A DNA stretch of 64,000 nucleotides from a filamentous cyanobacterium ESFC-1 (GCA_000380225.1 KB904821.1:2566664-2630663), one strand, 5' to 3'; shown: positions 35,645 through 44,440, numbered from the stretch's first letter. Translations and numbers: made by a program. The notes: generated from the letters alone by a model not told the origin.

Positions 35645-35856
35645 GGGTTTGCCTAATATGCTGATATCTTCGGTGAGTGACTACTCCAGGCGGAACGGTT
35701 GAGCGCAGTTGCCTCAAAGCAGCTAAAATCAAAGACTATTTATCTAGTTTAACTTTTGTGATGGGTTTAGGGGGCTATCTCAAGCAGCAAGCGCAAGAAG
35801 TCTTAGCTAATCAGAGGGCGGTTTAGATCGATAGACGGTAGAGTTCAAGCCAATTT

Positions 35857-36732
35857 TTAGGACGCTGAAGCGGGATTGACTTGGGCTTTCATGGCTAAAT
35901 AACCGACTTCGGCTTGTTGCTGCTTGGCTGCGGTAAAGTCTTTTTGTTTGAAATTAGGGCCTCTCAAAGCGGGATTATGAACAACTCCGATTGGCATCAG
36001 TTCAGGATAACTGATAATATCTTGTGTGACATCTGCTAATAAACGAAATCCTTGGTTATAAAGATAGCCTTTGAGTTCCCAGATTGAGTTAAAAACAAAA
36101 GGATCGAGCAATCGTTTTGTCTGAATAATTGCGCCTGTATCTACACCAGCATCAATGTAATGAACTGTTATTCCTACTGATTTTTTGAATTTGTTTATAT
36201 CTTGGGTTGCTGCAATATTTTCAATAGAATATATCCCCCTAGCATCAGGTAAAACAGCCGAATGAGGATTGATAATTTGTGACTGACTCTTTTCAATCCA
36301 CCAGGGTTTTAAAATTTGACCCATTCCCAGGAAAAAATAAGGAGGAGAACCCGATTGACAAACTTCATTGAGCCACTGTTTCGCTGATTCACTGTTAACT
36401 TCAGAGAAAAAGACAGTTTGAGGACAATCTGGGATTAAATAGGGAGGAATCCCGAATAAACGAATCATCGCTTTTTCGGTGTTGCAAACCCCCGTAGCAG
36501 AATATAATGATTGCAGTTGCTTTTCTAAATCGTCATCGATTTGCTGACACCCTAAATATGTTTGGTGGAAGGTTTTTCGGGCTTGATGAAGTGTCTCAGA
36601 TTGGTCTTTTTCGATAATGACTAAACCCTTGAAACTAGGATATTTCGCAAAACGCTCTAACCAAATTTTGACGAGATAGGTATAAGTAAACCAGGACGTT
36701 TCAACAATCAAATAAAAGTCAGGCGCTATCAT
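35857..36732 (-). CDS. Formyltransferase-family protein (Fmt/PurN fold)
   Basis: 291 residues. The catalytic set of the formyltransferase fold is intact: Asn and His in INPHSAVLPDARG near residues 155-167, and Asp in VHYIDAGVDTGAI near 190-202. Family members use 10-formyltetrahydrofolate to formylate Met-tRNA, GAR or amino sugars. It lacks the C-terminal tRNA-binding domain of Fmt and the length of PurN differs, so it is probably a formyltransferase for a special substrate such as an amino sugar or peptide. It follows a SET-domain gene by 29 bases on the same strand, suggesting one operon. Substrate unknown. Confidence 0.75.
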   Translation of the reverse strand: MIAPDFYLIVETSWFTYTYLVKIWLERFAKYPSFKGLVIIEKDQSETLHQARKTFHQTYLGCQQIDDDLEKQLQSLYSATGVCNTEKAMIRLFGIPPYLIPDCPQTVFFSEVNSESAKQWLNEVCQSGSPPYFFLGMGQILKPWWIEKSQSQIINPHSAVLPDARGIYSIENIAATQDINKFKKSVGITVHYIDAGVDTGAIIQTKRLLDPFVFNSIWELKGYLYNQGFRLLADVTQDIISYPELMPIGVVHNPALRGPNFKQKDFTAAKQQQAEVGYLAMKAQVNPASAS

Positions 36733-36761
36733 AGCAAAAATTGATTTTCAAATCGATAAAA

Positions 36762-37229
36762 TCAGGAAGCCAACAGTTCTTTGATATGTTCTGAAAGCCG
36801 ATATTTATACAAAATATTAGGATTGATTTGTGCTACACCTTGGATTTTCTTTAGACATTGAGAACTACCACACAAACAAGCAAAGCCTCGATTCATAATC
36901 CATTCTGTAGAGGGATAAAAGAAGGTTAATTCTTCTTGTTTTTGGATTGGATTTAAAGCGATGATCTCCATGGCTTTAGGATCAAAATAAATATTAGGCT
37001 CGCAACTATGGTTAGTAAATTGCAAAAAATCTGGCTCTAAGACAATATGCCGATCTCGGTCGATTTGAAGTGATAAATAGTTGGGTTGAGTTAATATTTC
37101 TTTGGCACTAAAACGGATAATAATATCGCCGGGACGAAAGACAATTGAAGCGTGAAGGGATTTGTGTTGGGTTTGCAAACATTCCCAAACTTCGGTGCAA
37201 TCAGAAGTTTTGTGAATTTTATGAGTCAT
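36762..37229 (-). CDS. SET-domain protein methyltransferase
   Basis: 155 residues, almost only a SET domain. Marks: FTNHSCEPN near 81-89 (the pseudoknot NHSC), EELTFFYPSTEW near 109-120 with the catalytic Tyr, and a post-SET zinc-type cluster FACLCGSSQC near 126-135. SET enzymes methylate lysine with S-adenosylmethionine. Bacterial ones are uncommon and their targets mostly unknown. It is probably transcribed with the downstream formyltransferase gene. A TnpB-type element end lies 48 bases upstream, which fits arrival by transfer. Confidence 0.85.
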   Translation of the reverse strand: MTHKIHKTSDCTEVWECLQTQHKSLHASIVFRPGDIIIRFSAKEILTQPNYLSLQIDRDRHIVLEPDFLQFTNHSCEPNIYFDPKAMEIIALNPIQKQEELTFFYPSTEWIMNRGFACLCGSSQCLKKIQGVAQINPNILYKYRLSEHIKELLAS

Positions 37230-37276
37230 TACCAGAGGTTTTTCCTGCTCGCGAATTATAGTATTTTCATTTCAGA

Positions 37277-37560
37277 GTTGACAACTCCCCGCCGTAAACG
37301 GTCGGGGATTCTCGCTTCATCGGGAGAGTCTAGCTGATACCGAAGTATTAACCCCGATCTCTTTACCCTCGGCGAGCACTTTTCCCATTTGCCCAACGGT
37401 ACTCTAGCTAAAAGTTTAGCACAAAGCCGTCCTTAAAGGACGAGGCTTTAGACCCAGGATTTTTGGTAAACTGACATTGAGTTTTTTCTTAATAGCATTT
37501 CTATTATAGAATCGGGGCGGAGTCTTATTTTTACGTCCCTTGGTAAAACCAAGGAACGAG
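37277..37560 (-). mobile_element. Relic of an IS200/IS605-type (TnpB) element with omega-RNA end
   Basis: Read on the minus strand, the right end is GAAGCGAGAATCCCCGACCG, then TTTACGGCGGGGAGTTGTCAA, ending at 37277. The peptide in frame is PDEARIPDR, a TnpB C-terminus, and the GAATCCCC...GGGGAG hairpin plus GTGTCAA-like box is the guide-RNA scaffold end. Further in, CGTCCTT/AAGGACG (37432-37447 area) and CCTTGGT/ACCAAGG (37537-37553 area) hairpins remain, but the TnpB body is gone. It lies between ilvA and the SET-domain gene. Confidence 0.6.
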
Positions 37561-37573
37561 ATTAAAATAATAA

Positions 37574-39085
37574 CTAACCTAAAAAGAGTTGGTAAGCGGG
37601 GTTTTGGTTTTCGTCCCAATATTGATAACCGAGGGTGTTGAGAAATGCCTCCCAGTCGGCTTTGTCTTCCGGGGGGACTTGAATCCCCACGACAATGCGA
37701 CCGTAGTCTGCGCCGTTGTTGCGATAATGAAACATACTGATATTCCAATTGGGACTCATGGAGTCTACAAACTGCATGAGTGCGCCAGGACGTTCGGGGA
37801 ACTCGAAGCGGTATAATAACTCATTGTGGGCTAACGGTGAGTGACCGCCAACCATGTGCCGTAGGTGCATTTTGGTGAGTTCGTCGTCGGTGAGGTCGAG
37901 GGTGTCAAAGCCGCAATTTTCAAAGGTTTCTGCCATTTGAATCGCGTCAGCCCGGTTTTCGATTTGTAAACCGACGAAAATGTGGGCTTCTTTTTCGCTG
38001 GCAATGCGATAATTAAATTCAGTGAGGTTGCGATCGCCCAGGCATTGACAAAAGGAACGCAGACTGCCCGGTTTTTCGGGGATGGTGACAGCTAAAATGG
38101 CTTCGCGACGTTCCCCAAGTTCTGCTCGTTCAGCCACAAAACGCAAGCGGTCAAAGTTCATATTAGCCCCACAAGCCACCGCAATTAGGGTTTCGTCGGT
38201 AATGCCTTCTCGTTCGACATAAGCCTTGGCCCCCGCGATCGCGATCGCGCCAGCAGGTTCTAAAATAGAACGAGTATCCTCAAAAACATCCTTAATCGCC
38301 GCACAGGTGTCATCTGTACCAACCAAGATAATCTCATCAACGTATTCCTGGCACAAGCGGAAAGTTTCTTCCCCCACCTCTCGCACAGCCACCCCATCAG
38401 CAAACAAGCCTACCTGAGACAAACGCACCCGTTTCCCCGCTTTAAGCGACTCCGACATGGCTGCCGAGTCTACGGGTTCTACCCCGATAATTTTAATATC
38501 TGGCCGCAATCGCTTCACATAAGCCGCAATCCCCGAAATGAGTCCACCCCCCCCAATCGCCACAAAAATGGCGTGAATGGGCTTCTGGTGTTGTCTGAGG
38601 ATTTCCATCCCAATCGTACCCTGTCCCGCAATCACATCCGGGTCATTGAAGGGATGAATAAAGGTTAAACCCTTTTCGGCTTCCAGTTGACGAGCGTGGG
38701 CATAAGCGTCATCGTAGGTATTACCGCACAATACCACCTCACCCCCTCTAGCTTTAACGGCATTGACTTTCACCAAAGGCGTGGTGACGGGCATCACAAT
38801 AATTGCTTTTGTGCCTAACTGAGCAGCAGCGAGGGCGACTCCTTGAGCGTGGTTGCCTGCCGATGCCGCGATTACCCCTTTTTGCAGTAATTCTGGCGAT
38901 AATTGCGCCATTTTGTTATACGCCCCCCGCAGCTTAAAGGAAAATACGCATTGCATATCTTCTCGCTTCAGCAACAGTTGATTGTGGAGGCGTTGCGAGA
39001 GGTTGGGGGCGTATTCGAGGGGAGTTTCTTGGGCTACGTCGTAGACGCGGGCGGTGAGGATTTGAACCAGGTAGTCGCAGAACAT
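37574..39085 (-). CDS. ilvA: Threonine ammonia-lyase, biosynthetic
   Basis: 503 residues, the long allosteric form. The N-terminal PLP fold has the lysine block KREDMQCVFSFKLRGAYNKM split as KREDMQCVFSFKLRG near 40-54, the cofactor-phosphate loop IGGGGLISGIA near 178 and SAGNHAQGVALAA near 75. Two ACT-like regulatory domains follow (about 330-400 and 420-500). It turns threonine into 2-oxobutanoate, the first step of isoleucine synthesis, and is feedback-inhibited by isoleucine through the C-terminal domains. The start MFCDYLVQIL is the best available. Confidence 0.96.
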   Translation of the reverse strand: MFCDYLVQILTARVYDVAQETPLEYAPNLSQRLHNQLLLKREDMQCVFSFKLRGAYNKMAQLSPELLQKGVIAASAGNHAQGVALAAAQLGTKAIIVMPVTTPLVKVNAVKARGGEVVLCGNTYDDAYAHARQLEAEKGLTFIHPFNDPDVIAGQGTIGMEILRQHQKPIHAIFVAIGGGGLISGIAAYVKRLRPDIKIIGVEPVDSAAMSESLKAGKRVRLSQVGLFADGVAVREVGEETFRLCQEYVDEIILVGTDDTCAAIKDVFEDTRSILEPAGAIAIAGAKAYVEREGITDETLIAVACGANMNFDRLRFVAERAELGERREAILAVTIPEKPGSLRSFCQCLGDRNLTEFNYRIASEKEAHIFVGLQIENRADAIQMAETFENCGFDTLDLTDDELTKMHLRHMVGGHSPLAHNELLYRFEFPERPGALMQFVDSMSPNWNISMFHYRNNGADYGRIVVGIQVPPEDKADWEAFLNTLGYQYWDENQNPAYQLFLG

Positions 39086-39257
39086 GATACTGTGCGATCG
39101 CGCTTTTTAAACAAAATTTTACTGTATCAGATTTTGTGACTTACCAAGATTGAGATTGTCGTTGCTGCATTATTTGTCTCACCCAATTGACAATGAATTT
39201 TTGATTTCCGAAACATCCTGTACTATAGCCTTGTACATTCAGTACATTCTTTGTTCT

Positions 39258-39728
39258 TTACGAATCCTGAATTGCATCTAGCACTTCTTGAAGTGTAAAG
39301 TATATGTAATACAATATTGGAGTTCCTCTAATATCGATAGTTCCAAACCGACGATATGAGTAGAAAGGAGGTATCTTAATTTGATGAACTTCTATTGGAG
39401 CGCAGTTTATATCGAAAGTAACACACCATTTAGCTTTTATTTTTAACTTTCCTTGTTCGTCTCGCTCTCCAAAATCATTAAATAGGTTGGTATAAAAGTA
39501 TTCTATTGATGTCTCTTTGAACTCTTTTGATGTTATGGATTTCATGTAAGGAAACAAGGCTTCTTTTATATCTGGTATATCTGCGTTTATTAAGTTTAAT
39601 AACTCTTCTGCTTTTTCAATAACGTACCGGTCGGCAATTTTTCTTTTTTCCTCTGATTTTAAACCGATTAGAGGAACATAGTTGCTTTGCAAATCGTCAG
39701 GATTTGTTAATATACCCGTAAAACTCAT
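39258..39728 (-). CDS. Third gene of the McrBC-like operon, unknown function
   Basis: 156 residues, not recognised. Mixed composition with a helical N-terminal half (KRKIADRYVIEKAEELLNLI) and a beta-rich second half (KAKWCVTFDINCAPIEVHQI, then an aromatic PPFYSYRRFG). It lies 9 bases after the McrC-like gene and shares its AT-rich base composition, so it belongs to the operon. It may be a specificity or regulatory subunit, or an unrelated cargo gene. Confidence 0.65.
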   Translation of the reverse strand: MSFTGILTNPDDLQSNYVPLIGLKSEEKRKIADRYVIEKAEELLNLINADIPDIKEALFPYMKSITSKEFKETSIEYFYTNLFNDFGERDEQGKLKIKAKWCVTFDINCAPIEVHQIKIPPFYSYRRFGTIDIRGTPILYYIYFTLQEVLDAIQDS

Positions 39729-39737
39729 ATTGCTTAT

Positions 39738-41363
39738 CTATACGTCTAAGTACTGTGATTGTATAAAGTAAAAATTTCCCTTAAAAATTTTGATACCTCT
39801 CACTTCTAAAGACTCATATTCTTCTCCTAAAGGTTCATTTGGTGGGCTAGAATTAGAATAGTAGAAAGGGATGAAAAATTGGCTTTCTATGGAAGCATCT
39901 GGAAAACTTTGTTGTAAAGCAAGCTCATAAGCAAGTTGTTTACCTAAATCTGTTTGATATTTTTCTGGTGTTTCCTCTAGAGGACGTTTAACATTATTTC
40001 TATAAAAATCTAACGATACATTCTTAAAGTCAATAATTTTTAAATGCTTTAGGTCACACAAATTATCCGCTAAAACTAAATCGGGTTTTGGAAAACGACG
40101 AAGTAACAAAAGTGGTTTCTTAGAGCTTCTTTGAATATTCTGCTGATCGTCGAAAGAACCATAATTTATATCCCATTCAATGCAAAGTAACTCTGATGAC
40201 TTTAGTTGATATTCTGCATATGGGTGATCAATATTTGATGGAACTTGGTACAACCATTGAGTCTCAGTATAATTTTGTCTACGGTGTTCGCGGTTATTTT
40301 CTTTATTAAAGTTACCAACTCGATTTTTTTCAATTTCCGGTCTTTGAAAATTAGGATTAATTTTTTCTTTGTTATCGTAGCCTTCAATAGGAATATCTGT
40401 ATCAGCAAAGAATATATTGTTAAACTTATTTTCTGTGGGATTAAAGTTTTCCTTGAAGAAGTAGGTCTGACACATATCTTCCCAAACCAGTGAAAAACCT
40501 TGTTGACCCTTTATCCCCCAAAATTCACCATCTTCTTGATCTGAGTTAAATTGACCATAAAGAAAAGTCTCAACAGCTTCAAATAGACCCCAATAGTCAG
40601 CATCTTTATAATGTGTATTTCTATCTATGTCATCTAGTGCTTCTCGTAATAGAGTAATAGTTTCTTCAAATGTTTCCTCATCAAATAAAGATTGACTGCT
40701 AGTTAAATAATCCTCTCTAAATCTTTGACCAAGAAACTGAATATCTTGGCTTCTACCTTTAACGTGGTCAGGAACATCTTCTTGTAATTGCTGAATAATT
40801 TCATTAAGAATAAAGCAATAAAGATTAACAATATCGGTACTTTCATGTCGAATACTTGGACGAGGTAAATCCATTACGTCAATATAAATAACATCATCCT
40901 CTAAGTAAATAGCCCGATCTAAATATCTGTAAAGCTGAGAATAGTCGATTTCATCAGTCCGTCTAATTTTTTTTTGAATTGAGTGAATTGCTAAATCATC
41001 ATAAGCTTCTAACACTCGCTCAATCATGGTCAGTTTGCTATAGAGAATACACTCACCTCCTTCTTCATTTTCAAGGGTGCTACCTCCAGTAGAAAGGGCA
41101 GGTTGATCCTGAGAAGATTGAGACTTGCTATCCTTCCTGTTAAATCTATTCGTGCTATCATTGTCTTTATCAAACTTCCGTAAGGTGCGATACATAAGAA
41201 AAAAGAAATCTCGCACTTTGTTAAAGTCAGATTGGTGGTCAAGAAAGTCTTCAAAGCCATGAGGTAGGCAAAATTCATAGACTTCCTCTGATTCGGATTG
41301 TCGTATTCCTACAAACGAGTCTTTAGCACCTACTACCAATTTAAGTTTGGAAAAGTTTAGCAT
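39738..41363 (-). CDS. McrC/LlaJI-like nuclease subunit
   Basis: 541 residues. Residues 1-70 (KLVVGAKDSFVGI... LPHGFEDFLDHQSDFNKVRDF) look like the N-terminal domain of restriction subunits that partner McrB-type ATPases. A central helical region (100-300) follows. The nuclease block is KPDLVLADN, then LKIIDFKNVSLDFYRNN near 425-450, where D and D-x-K form a PD-(D/E)XK-like site. The helix YQTDLGKQLAYELALQQSFP follows. The partner is the AAA ATPase encoded 34 bases upstream. Together such pairs cut modified or foreign DNA. The assignment rests mainly on operon context and the D-F-K block. Confidence 0.65.
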   Translation of the reverse strand: MLNFSKLKLVVGAKDSFVGIRQSESEEVYEFCLPHGFEDFLDHQSDFNKVRDFFFLMYRTLRKFDKDNDSTNRFNRKDSKSQSSQDQPALSTGGSTLENEEGGECILYSKLTMIERVLEAYDDLAIHSIQKKIRRTDEIDYSQLYRYLDRAIYLEDDVIYIDVMDLPRPSIRHESTDIVNLYCFILNEIIQQLQEDVPDHVKGRSQDIQFLGQRFREDYLTSSQSLFDEETFEETITLLREALDDIDRNTHYKDADYWGLFEAVETFLYGQFNSDQEDGEFWGIKGQQGFSLVWEDMCQTYFFKENFNPTENKFNNIFFADTDIPIEGYDNKEKINPNFQRPEIEKNRVGNFNKENNREHRRQNYTETQWLYQVPSNIDHPYAEYQLKSSELLCIEWDINYGSFDDQQNIQRSSKKPLLLLRRFPKPDLVLADNLCDLKHLKIIDFKNVSLDFYRNNVKRPLEETPEKYQTDLGKQLAYELALQQSFPDASIESQFFIPFYYSNSSPPNEPLGEEYESLEVRGIKIFKGNFYFIQSQYLDV

Positions 41364-41397
41364 TCGCCCTTTAATTACATAGTTTTAAGACTTTTAC

Positions 41398-42702
41398 TCA
41401 ATAAGAAAATGAATCGTAGTTTAATAACTTGTCCACAAATCCATTATGATTTTTAATGAAATCTCCGAAAGTAACAAGTTCATTTTCTTTGAGTTCTAGA
41501 AGTTTACGAAGTGGCTTTTTATCTCGATTAAAAACACTATCCCAAATAAAAAACATTAGTTTATTTTGAATGTGTTGTTCTGTTACCACCTCAACATTAA
41601 TAAAGCGATATCCGATTTGCATATCTTCTATTCTTCCACCCCGGACAGAATTGTGATTATCTTTAATGAAAGTGTTTAAGTTCTTTACTAATTTTTGCCA
41701 CTCACCACTCCATTGCAAACTTCCGTCGCCAGACTCTCCATAACTTCCTGGTGGTATTGTAATGTCTTCATCCCAATCAACATATTCCCAATCCCAACGC
41801 CGTTTAAAAGCGTTGTCCATAAAATAAATTGAGTTATCAGAAGTATTCATTGTTCCCATGATTGAAAGATTGGGAGGAATGCGAATAGAACTGCCAGTAA
41901 CTTGACTATTTTTTACTTTGATCTTTATCAAAGAGAAGACATTTTGATATTCTTCAAGATATTTACCGCTTTTCGCATCTCCATACTTATAGTATTCGTC
42001 TTTATCTTGCTCAAAACCAATGAGTTCTACAAGTTTTCTGAACTCTAGATCGGAAATATTAATTCCATAAGATGACCAACCATCTTCTCTACGATCTAAT
42101 AATTGAAATACTGTTCCAAAAATTGCAGAAGAGTTCCCTCTGTTAATTTCGTCAATTACTAAAACGACGTTTCTAGCTTCTGTATTTTCTTGTCTAGATA
42201 TTATGTTTTTATAAGCCTGTGCAAGAGCTTTAAGAAAATGCCCCTCGTAAAAGTTATATTCTACTTTTCCGTCAGAGTTAGTTAATGGCATAAGTTTACC
42301 CATGAAATCACCATAGGTATATTCGGGATGGAAAACTGTTTTAATAAAGTTTTCTGGATGGGTTTCTTTATCAATATCTAAAAAATTTTCAACAATTCCA
42401 CCATCAATATCATTAGAAATTTGATGACTTTTTCCAGTTCCAGGGCAACCAAAAAAAATCTTTTGGATAGGAGTTTTCATAACTTTTTTATTTGAATTTG
42501 TGAGCGGATTCGAATCAATTTCTAAATTTTGAAAAGAGTTTAAATCCTGTAATAAGTTTAATGCTTCTTCTTCAGATAGTGATTGAAGAGTTGCTCTATA
42601 TTGTTTGAAAATATAATTATCTTTGTCTATTGTTGTGTATCCTAATTCTTTAAATCGACGCGTTATTATATTCAGAGTATCTTGATATTTAGGTTCATCC
42701 AT
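41398..42702 (-). CDS. McrB-like AAA+ GTPase
   Basis: 434 residues. The N-terminal 75 residues are a short helical region instead of a large DNA-binding domain. The AAA module has Walker A FFGCPGTGKSHQI near 84, Walker B VVLVIDEINRGN near 175, and the McrB signature MNTSDNS near 289, which marks the GTP-specific McrB branch. RRW in DNAFKRRWDWEYVD follows. The family assembles rings that move DNA for the McrC nuclease. It is the first gene of an AT-rich three-gene operon (18 of 60 bases G or C at 40381-40440), which points to horizontal acquisition. The short N-terminus leaves the recognised DNA feature unknown. Confidence 0.85.
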   Translation of the reverse strand: MDEPKYQDTLNIITRRFKELGYTTIDKDNYIFKQYRATLQSLSEEEALNLLQDLNSFQNLEIDSNPLTNSNKKVMKTPIQKIFFGCPGTGKSHQISNDIDGGIVENFLDIDKETHPENFIKTVFHPEYTYGDFMGKLMPLTNSDGKVEYNFYEGHFLKALAQAYKNIISRQENTEARNVVLVIDEINRGNSSAIFGTVFQLLDRREDGWSSYGINISDLEFRKLVELIGFEQDKDEYYKYGDAKSGKYLEEYQNVFSLIKIKVKNSQVTGSSIRIPPNLSIMGTMNTSDNSIYFMDNAFKRRWDWEYVDWDEDITIPPGSYGESGDGSLQWSGEWQKLVKNLNTFIKDNHNSVRGGRIEDMQIGYRFINVEVVTEQHIQNKLMFFIWDSVFNRDKKPLRKLLELKENELVTFGDFIKNHNGFVDKLLNYDSFSY

Positions 42703-42841
42703 AGTTTAGCAACAGTAAATATCGCATCTATTTGCGATTTCTGGTATGTTATTAATATGATAGCAGTTAAAGTACTCCCTATCAAGATAGTATTTTTACC
42801 TAGAGATAGTATTTTTACTTGTATGTTATGTAACGTCAAAA

Positions 42842-43588
42842 ATGAAACATACTTTTGTCATCGGTGCAAGTCAAGGAATCGGGTTAGAATTTGTCCGCCA
42901 ACTGTTAAATAATCCCGAAGTTGAGTTAGTTTTCGCGACTTATCGTAACAAAGAAACCGCAACGGGATTATTGAACCTAGCCGCACAGTTTCCCCAAAAG
43001 TTAATAACTCTCTCGATGGATATTACCCAGGAAGACGAAATCGAGAAAACGATTCAACAAATTAAAGAACAAGTCAAAGAACTACATTTCGTGATTAACT
43101 GCGTGGGCATTTTGCACGAAGGGGATTTACAACCAGAAAAAAGTTTACGTCAAATTAATGCTCAACAACTCCTGCGTTACTTTGAAGTAAACAGTATTGG
43201 GACAGCTTTGTTAGCTAAACATTTAATGCCCTTATTGCGCCATCGATCTCGCGCCATTTTTGCGACCATTTCCGCTAAAATTGGGAGTATCGGCGATAAT
43301 CGCTTAGGCGGTTGGTACGGCTATCGCGCCTCGAAAGCTGCCTTAAATATGTTTATTCGTACCACGGCAATTGAGTATAGCCGACGCTGCCCGAAAACCA
43401 TTGTCGTCGCACTCCATCCCGGTACAACAGATACAAAATTATCCGAACCTTTCCAGAAAAATGTACCGCCAGAAAAGCTATTTTCCACCGAAAAAACGGT
43501 ATCACAATTATTAACTGTGATTCATAATTTAGTTCCCGAACACAATGGCGAATTCTTCTCTTGGGATGGGTCGTTTTTGCCTTGGTAA
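42842..43588 (+). CDS. Short-chain dehydrogenase/reductase (C-factor type)
   Basis: 248 residues. Rossmann motif GASQGIGLEF at residues 8-17, the NCVG strand near 81, and the catalytic Y-R-A-S-K near 162-166. The tail VVALHPGTTDTKLSEPFQKN places it in the C-factor/csgA-like NAD(P)-dependent group. The substrate is unknown. It is divergent from the McrB-like gene across a 139-base promoter region. The GC content is back to that of the housekeeping genes. Confidence 0.9.
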   Translation: MKHTFVIGASQGIGLEFVRQLLNNPEVELVFATYRNKETATGLLNLAAQFPQKLITLSMDITQEDEIEKTIQQIKEQVKELHFVINCVGILHEGDLQPEKSLRQINAQQLLRYFEVNSIGTALLAKHLMPLLRHRSRAIFATISAKIGSIGDNRLGGWYGYRASKAALNMFIRTTAIEYSRRCPKTIVVALHPGTTDTKLSEPFQKNVPPEKLFSTEKTVSQLLTVIHNLVPEHNGEFFSWDGSFLPW

Positions 43589-43699
43589 TTGTCCCAAAAA
43601 ATAGCAATTATTCTCTATTTTTCAGAATCGTGTGTTCTTTTTTAAACTTAACTTACGGAAATCCCATCCAAATCTGTAGAGACGGGGTTTTCCTCGTAG

Positions 43700-43725
43700 G
43701 GTGCGTTAACGAAGTGTAACGCACC
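43700..43725. repeat. GGTGCGTTA hairpin
   Basis: GGTGCGTTA (43700-43708) and TAACGCACC (43717-43725), 8-base loop. A common kind of dispersed repeat in cyanobacteria. It overlaps the start of the direct repeat described next. Confidence 0.7.
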
Positions 43726-43793
43726 GCCTTAATATTAATCACAAAATTACACGAACAACCAATAAGAAATAACCCAAAAACTCAATGTTCTAG
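43715..43793. repeat. About 80-bp direct repeat, copy A
   Basis: GTGTAACGCACCGCCTTAAT ... CAATGTTCTAG. It is nearly identical to 43903-43983. The second copy includes the last codons (Leu-Glu-His-stop) of the following gene, so copy A is a duplication of that gene's 3' end and downstream sequence. Confidence 0.8.
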
Positions 43794-43906
43794 TAGTGCT
43801 GTGACACATTTTAAATGGTGGGTTACGGCGGATAACTAGATTGCAGTCATAGTATGAGTTTTAGCCGCCTAACCCACCGAGCGTTAAAGCCTCATTTTAG
43901 CTGTGT
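43792..43906. repeat. Palindromic MITE-like element, copy 2
   Basis: Left terminal arm AGTAGTGCTGTGACACA, inner arms GGTGGGTTACGGCGGATAAC and TTAGCCGCCTAACCCACC, right side TTTTAGCTGTGT. It matches copy 1 at 20111-20216 over most of its length and stands exactly between the two 80-bp direct repeats. Confidence 0.75.
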
Positions 43907-43983
43907 AACGCACCGCCTTAATACTAATCACAAAATCACACGAACAACCAAGCAAGAAATAAGCCAAAAGCTTAATGTTCTAG
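43903..43983. repeat. About 80-bp direct repeat, copy B
   Basis: Match to 43715-43793 with a few substitutions and a 2-base length change; it runs into the 3' end of the next gene. Confidence 0.8.
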
Positions 43984-44313
43984 CAAATCCTCTAACTCGT
44001 TGCGTAAGAGCTTAATATTCGCCACGCGAGCCACTAATAAACCGTCATTCTCCCAATAATCTAACTCCCGTTTCCATTGTTGAATGCGGTCTTCATTCTC
44101 TACCCAAAACTGTACCATAACCTCAACAACGCGATCCCAATTCCAATTCGGTTTATGGGGAATATTTTGGGTTGCTGCAATCAAAGCATCTAAACGACAT
44201 TGATAACTGCCAACATACGCCGTACTGCGTTGGGGATGACGTTCTATCGTTTGTTGATAGTTGAAAAAAGTTAAAATCGGCTTGGTGCCAATAATTTCAA
44301 AAGTGTATTCCAT
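43972..44313 (-). CDS. Conserved hypothetical protein, 113 residues
   Basis: Soluble and rich in Trp and acidic residues. MEYTFEIIGTKPILTFFNYQ near the start, then VGSYQCRLDALIAAT and NWNWDRVVEVMVQFWVENED, and a helical end LLRNELEDLLEH. I know no function for it. Its 3' end and downstream DNA are duplicated on the other side of a MITE-like element. Confidence 0.65.
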   Translation of the reverse strand: MEYTFEIIGTKPILTFFNYQQTIERHPQRSTAYVGSYQCRLDALIAATQNIPHKPNWNWDRVVEVMVQFWVENEDRIQQWKRELDYWENDGLLVARVANIKLLRNELEDLLEH

Positions 44314-44396
44314 CAGCTATTCTCGAATAGGGTTTAAGAAACAACGACAAAGCCCATCAAAAAACGCGCATTTTCGCATATTCCTTGATGTTGGTC

Positions 44397-44440
44397 AGAC
44401 ACGCTCTACCCTAAACGACTGTGAGCGCGTCTTGTTTTTT
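44397..44440 (+). terminator. Orphan terminator-like hairpin
   Basis: Arms AGACACGCTC (44397-44406) and GAGCGCGTCT (44423-44432), one mismatch, then TGTTTTTT. No plus-strand gene lies within 800 bases upstream, so it may end an unannotated small RNA that starts in or near the divergent 43972-44313 gene. Confidence 0.45.

Noticed and set aside
37536-37553. CCTTGGT/ACCAAGG hairpin as the ilvA terminator
   Set aside because: It is well placed but lacks a T run on the minus strand; it is better explained as part of the IS relic.
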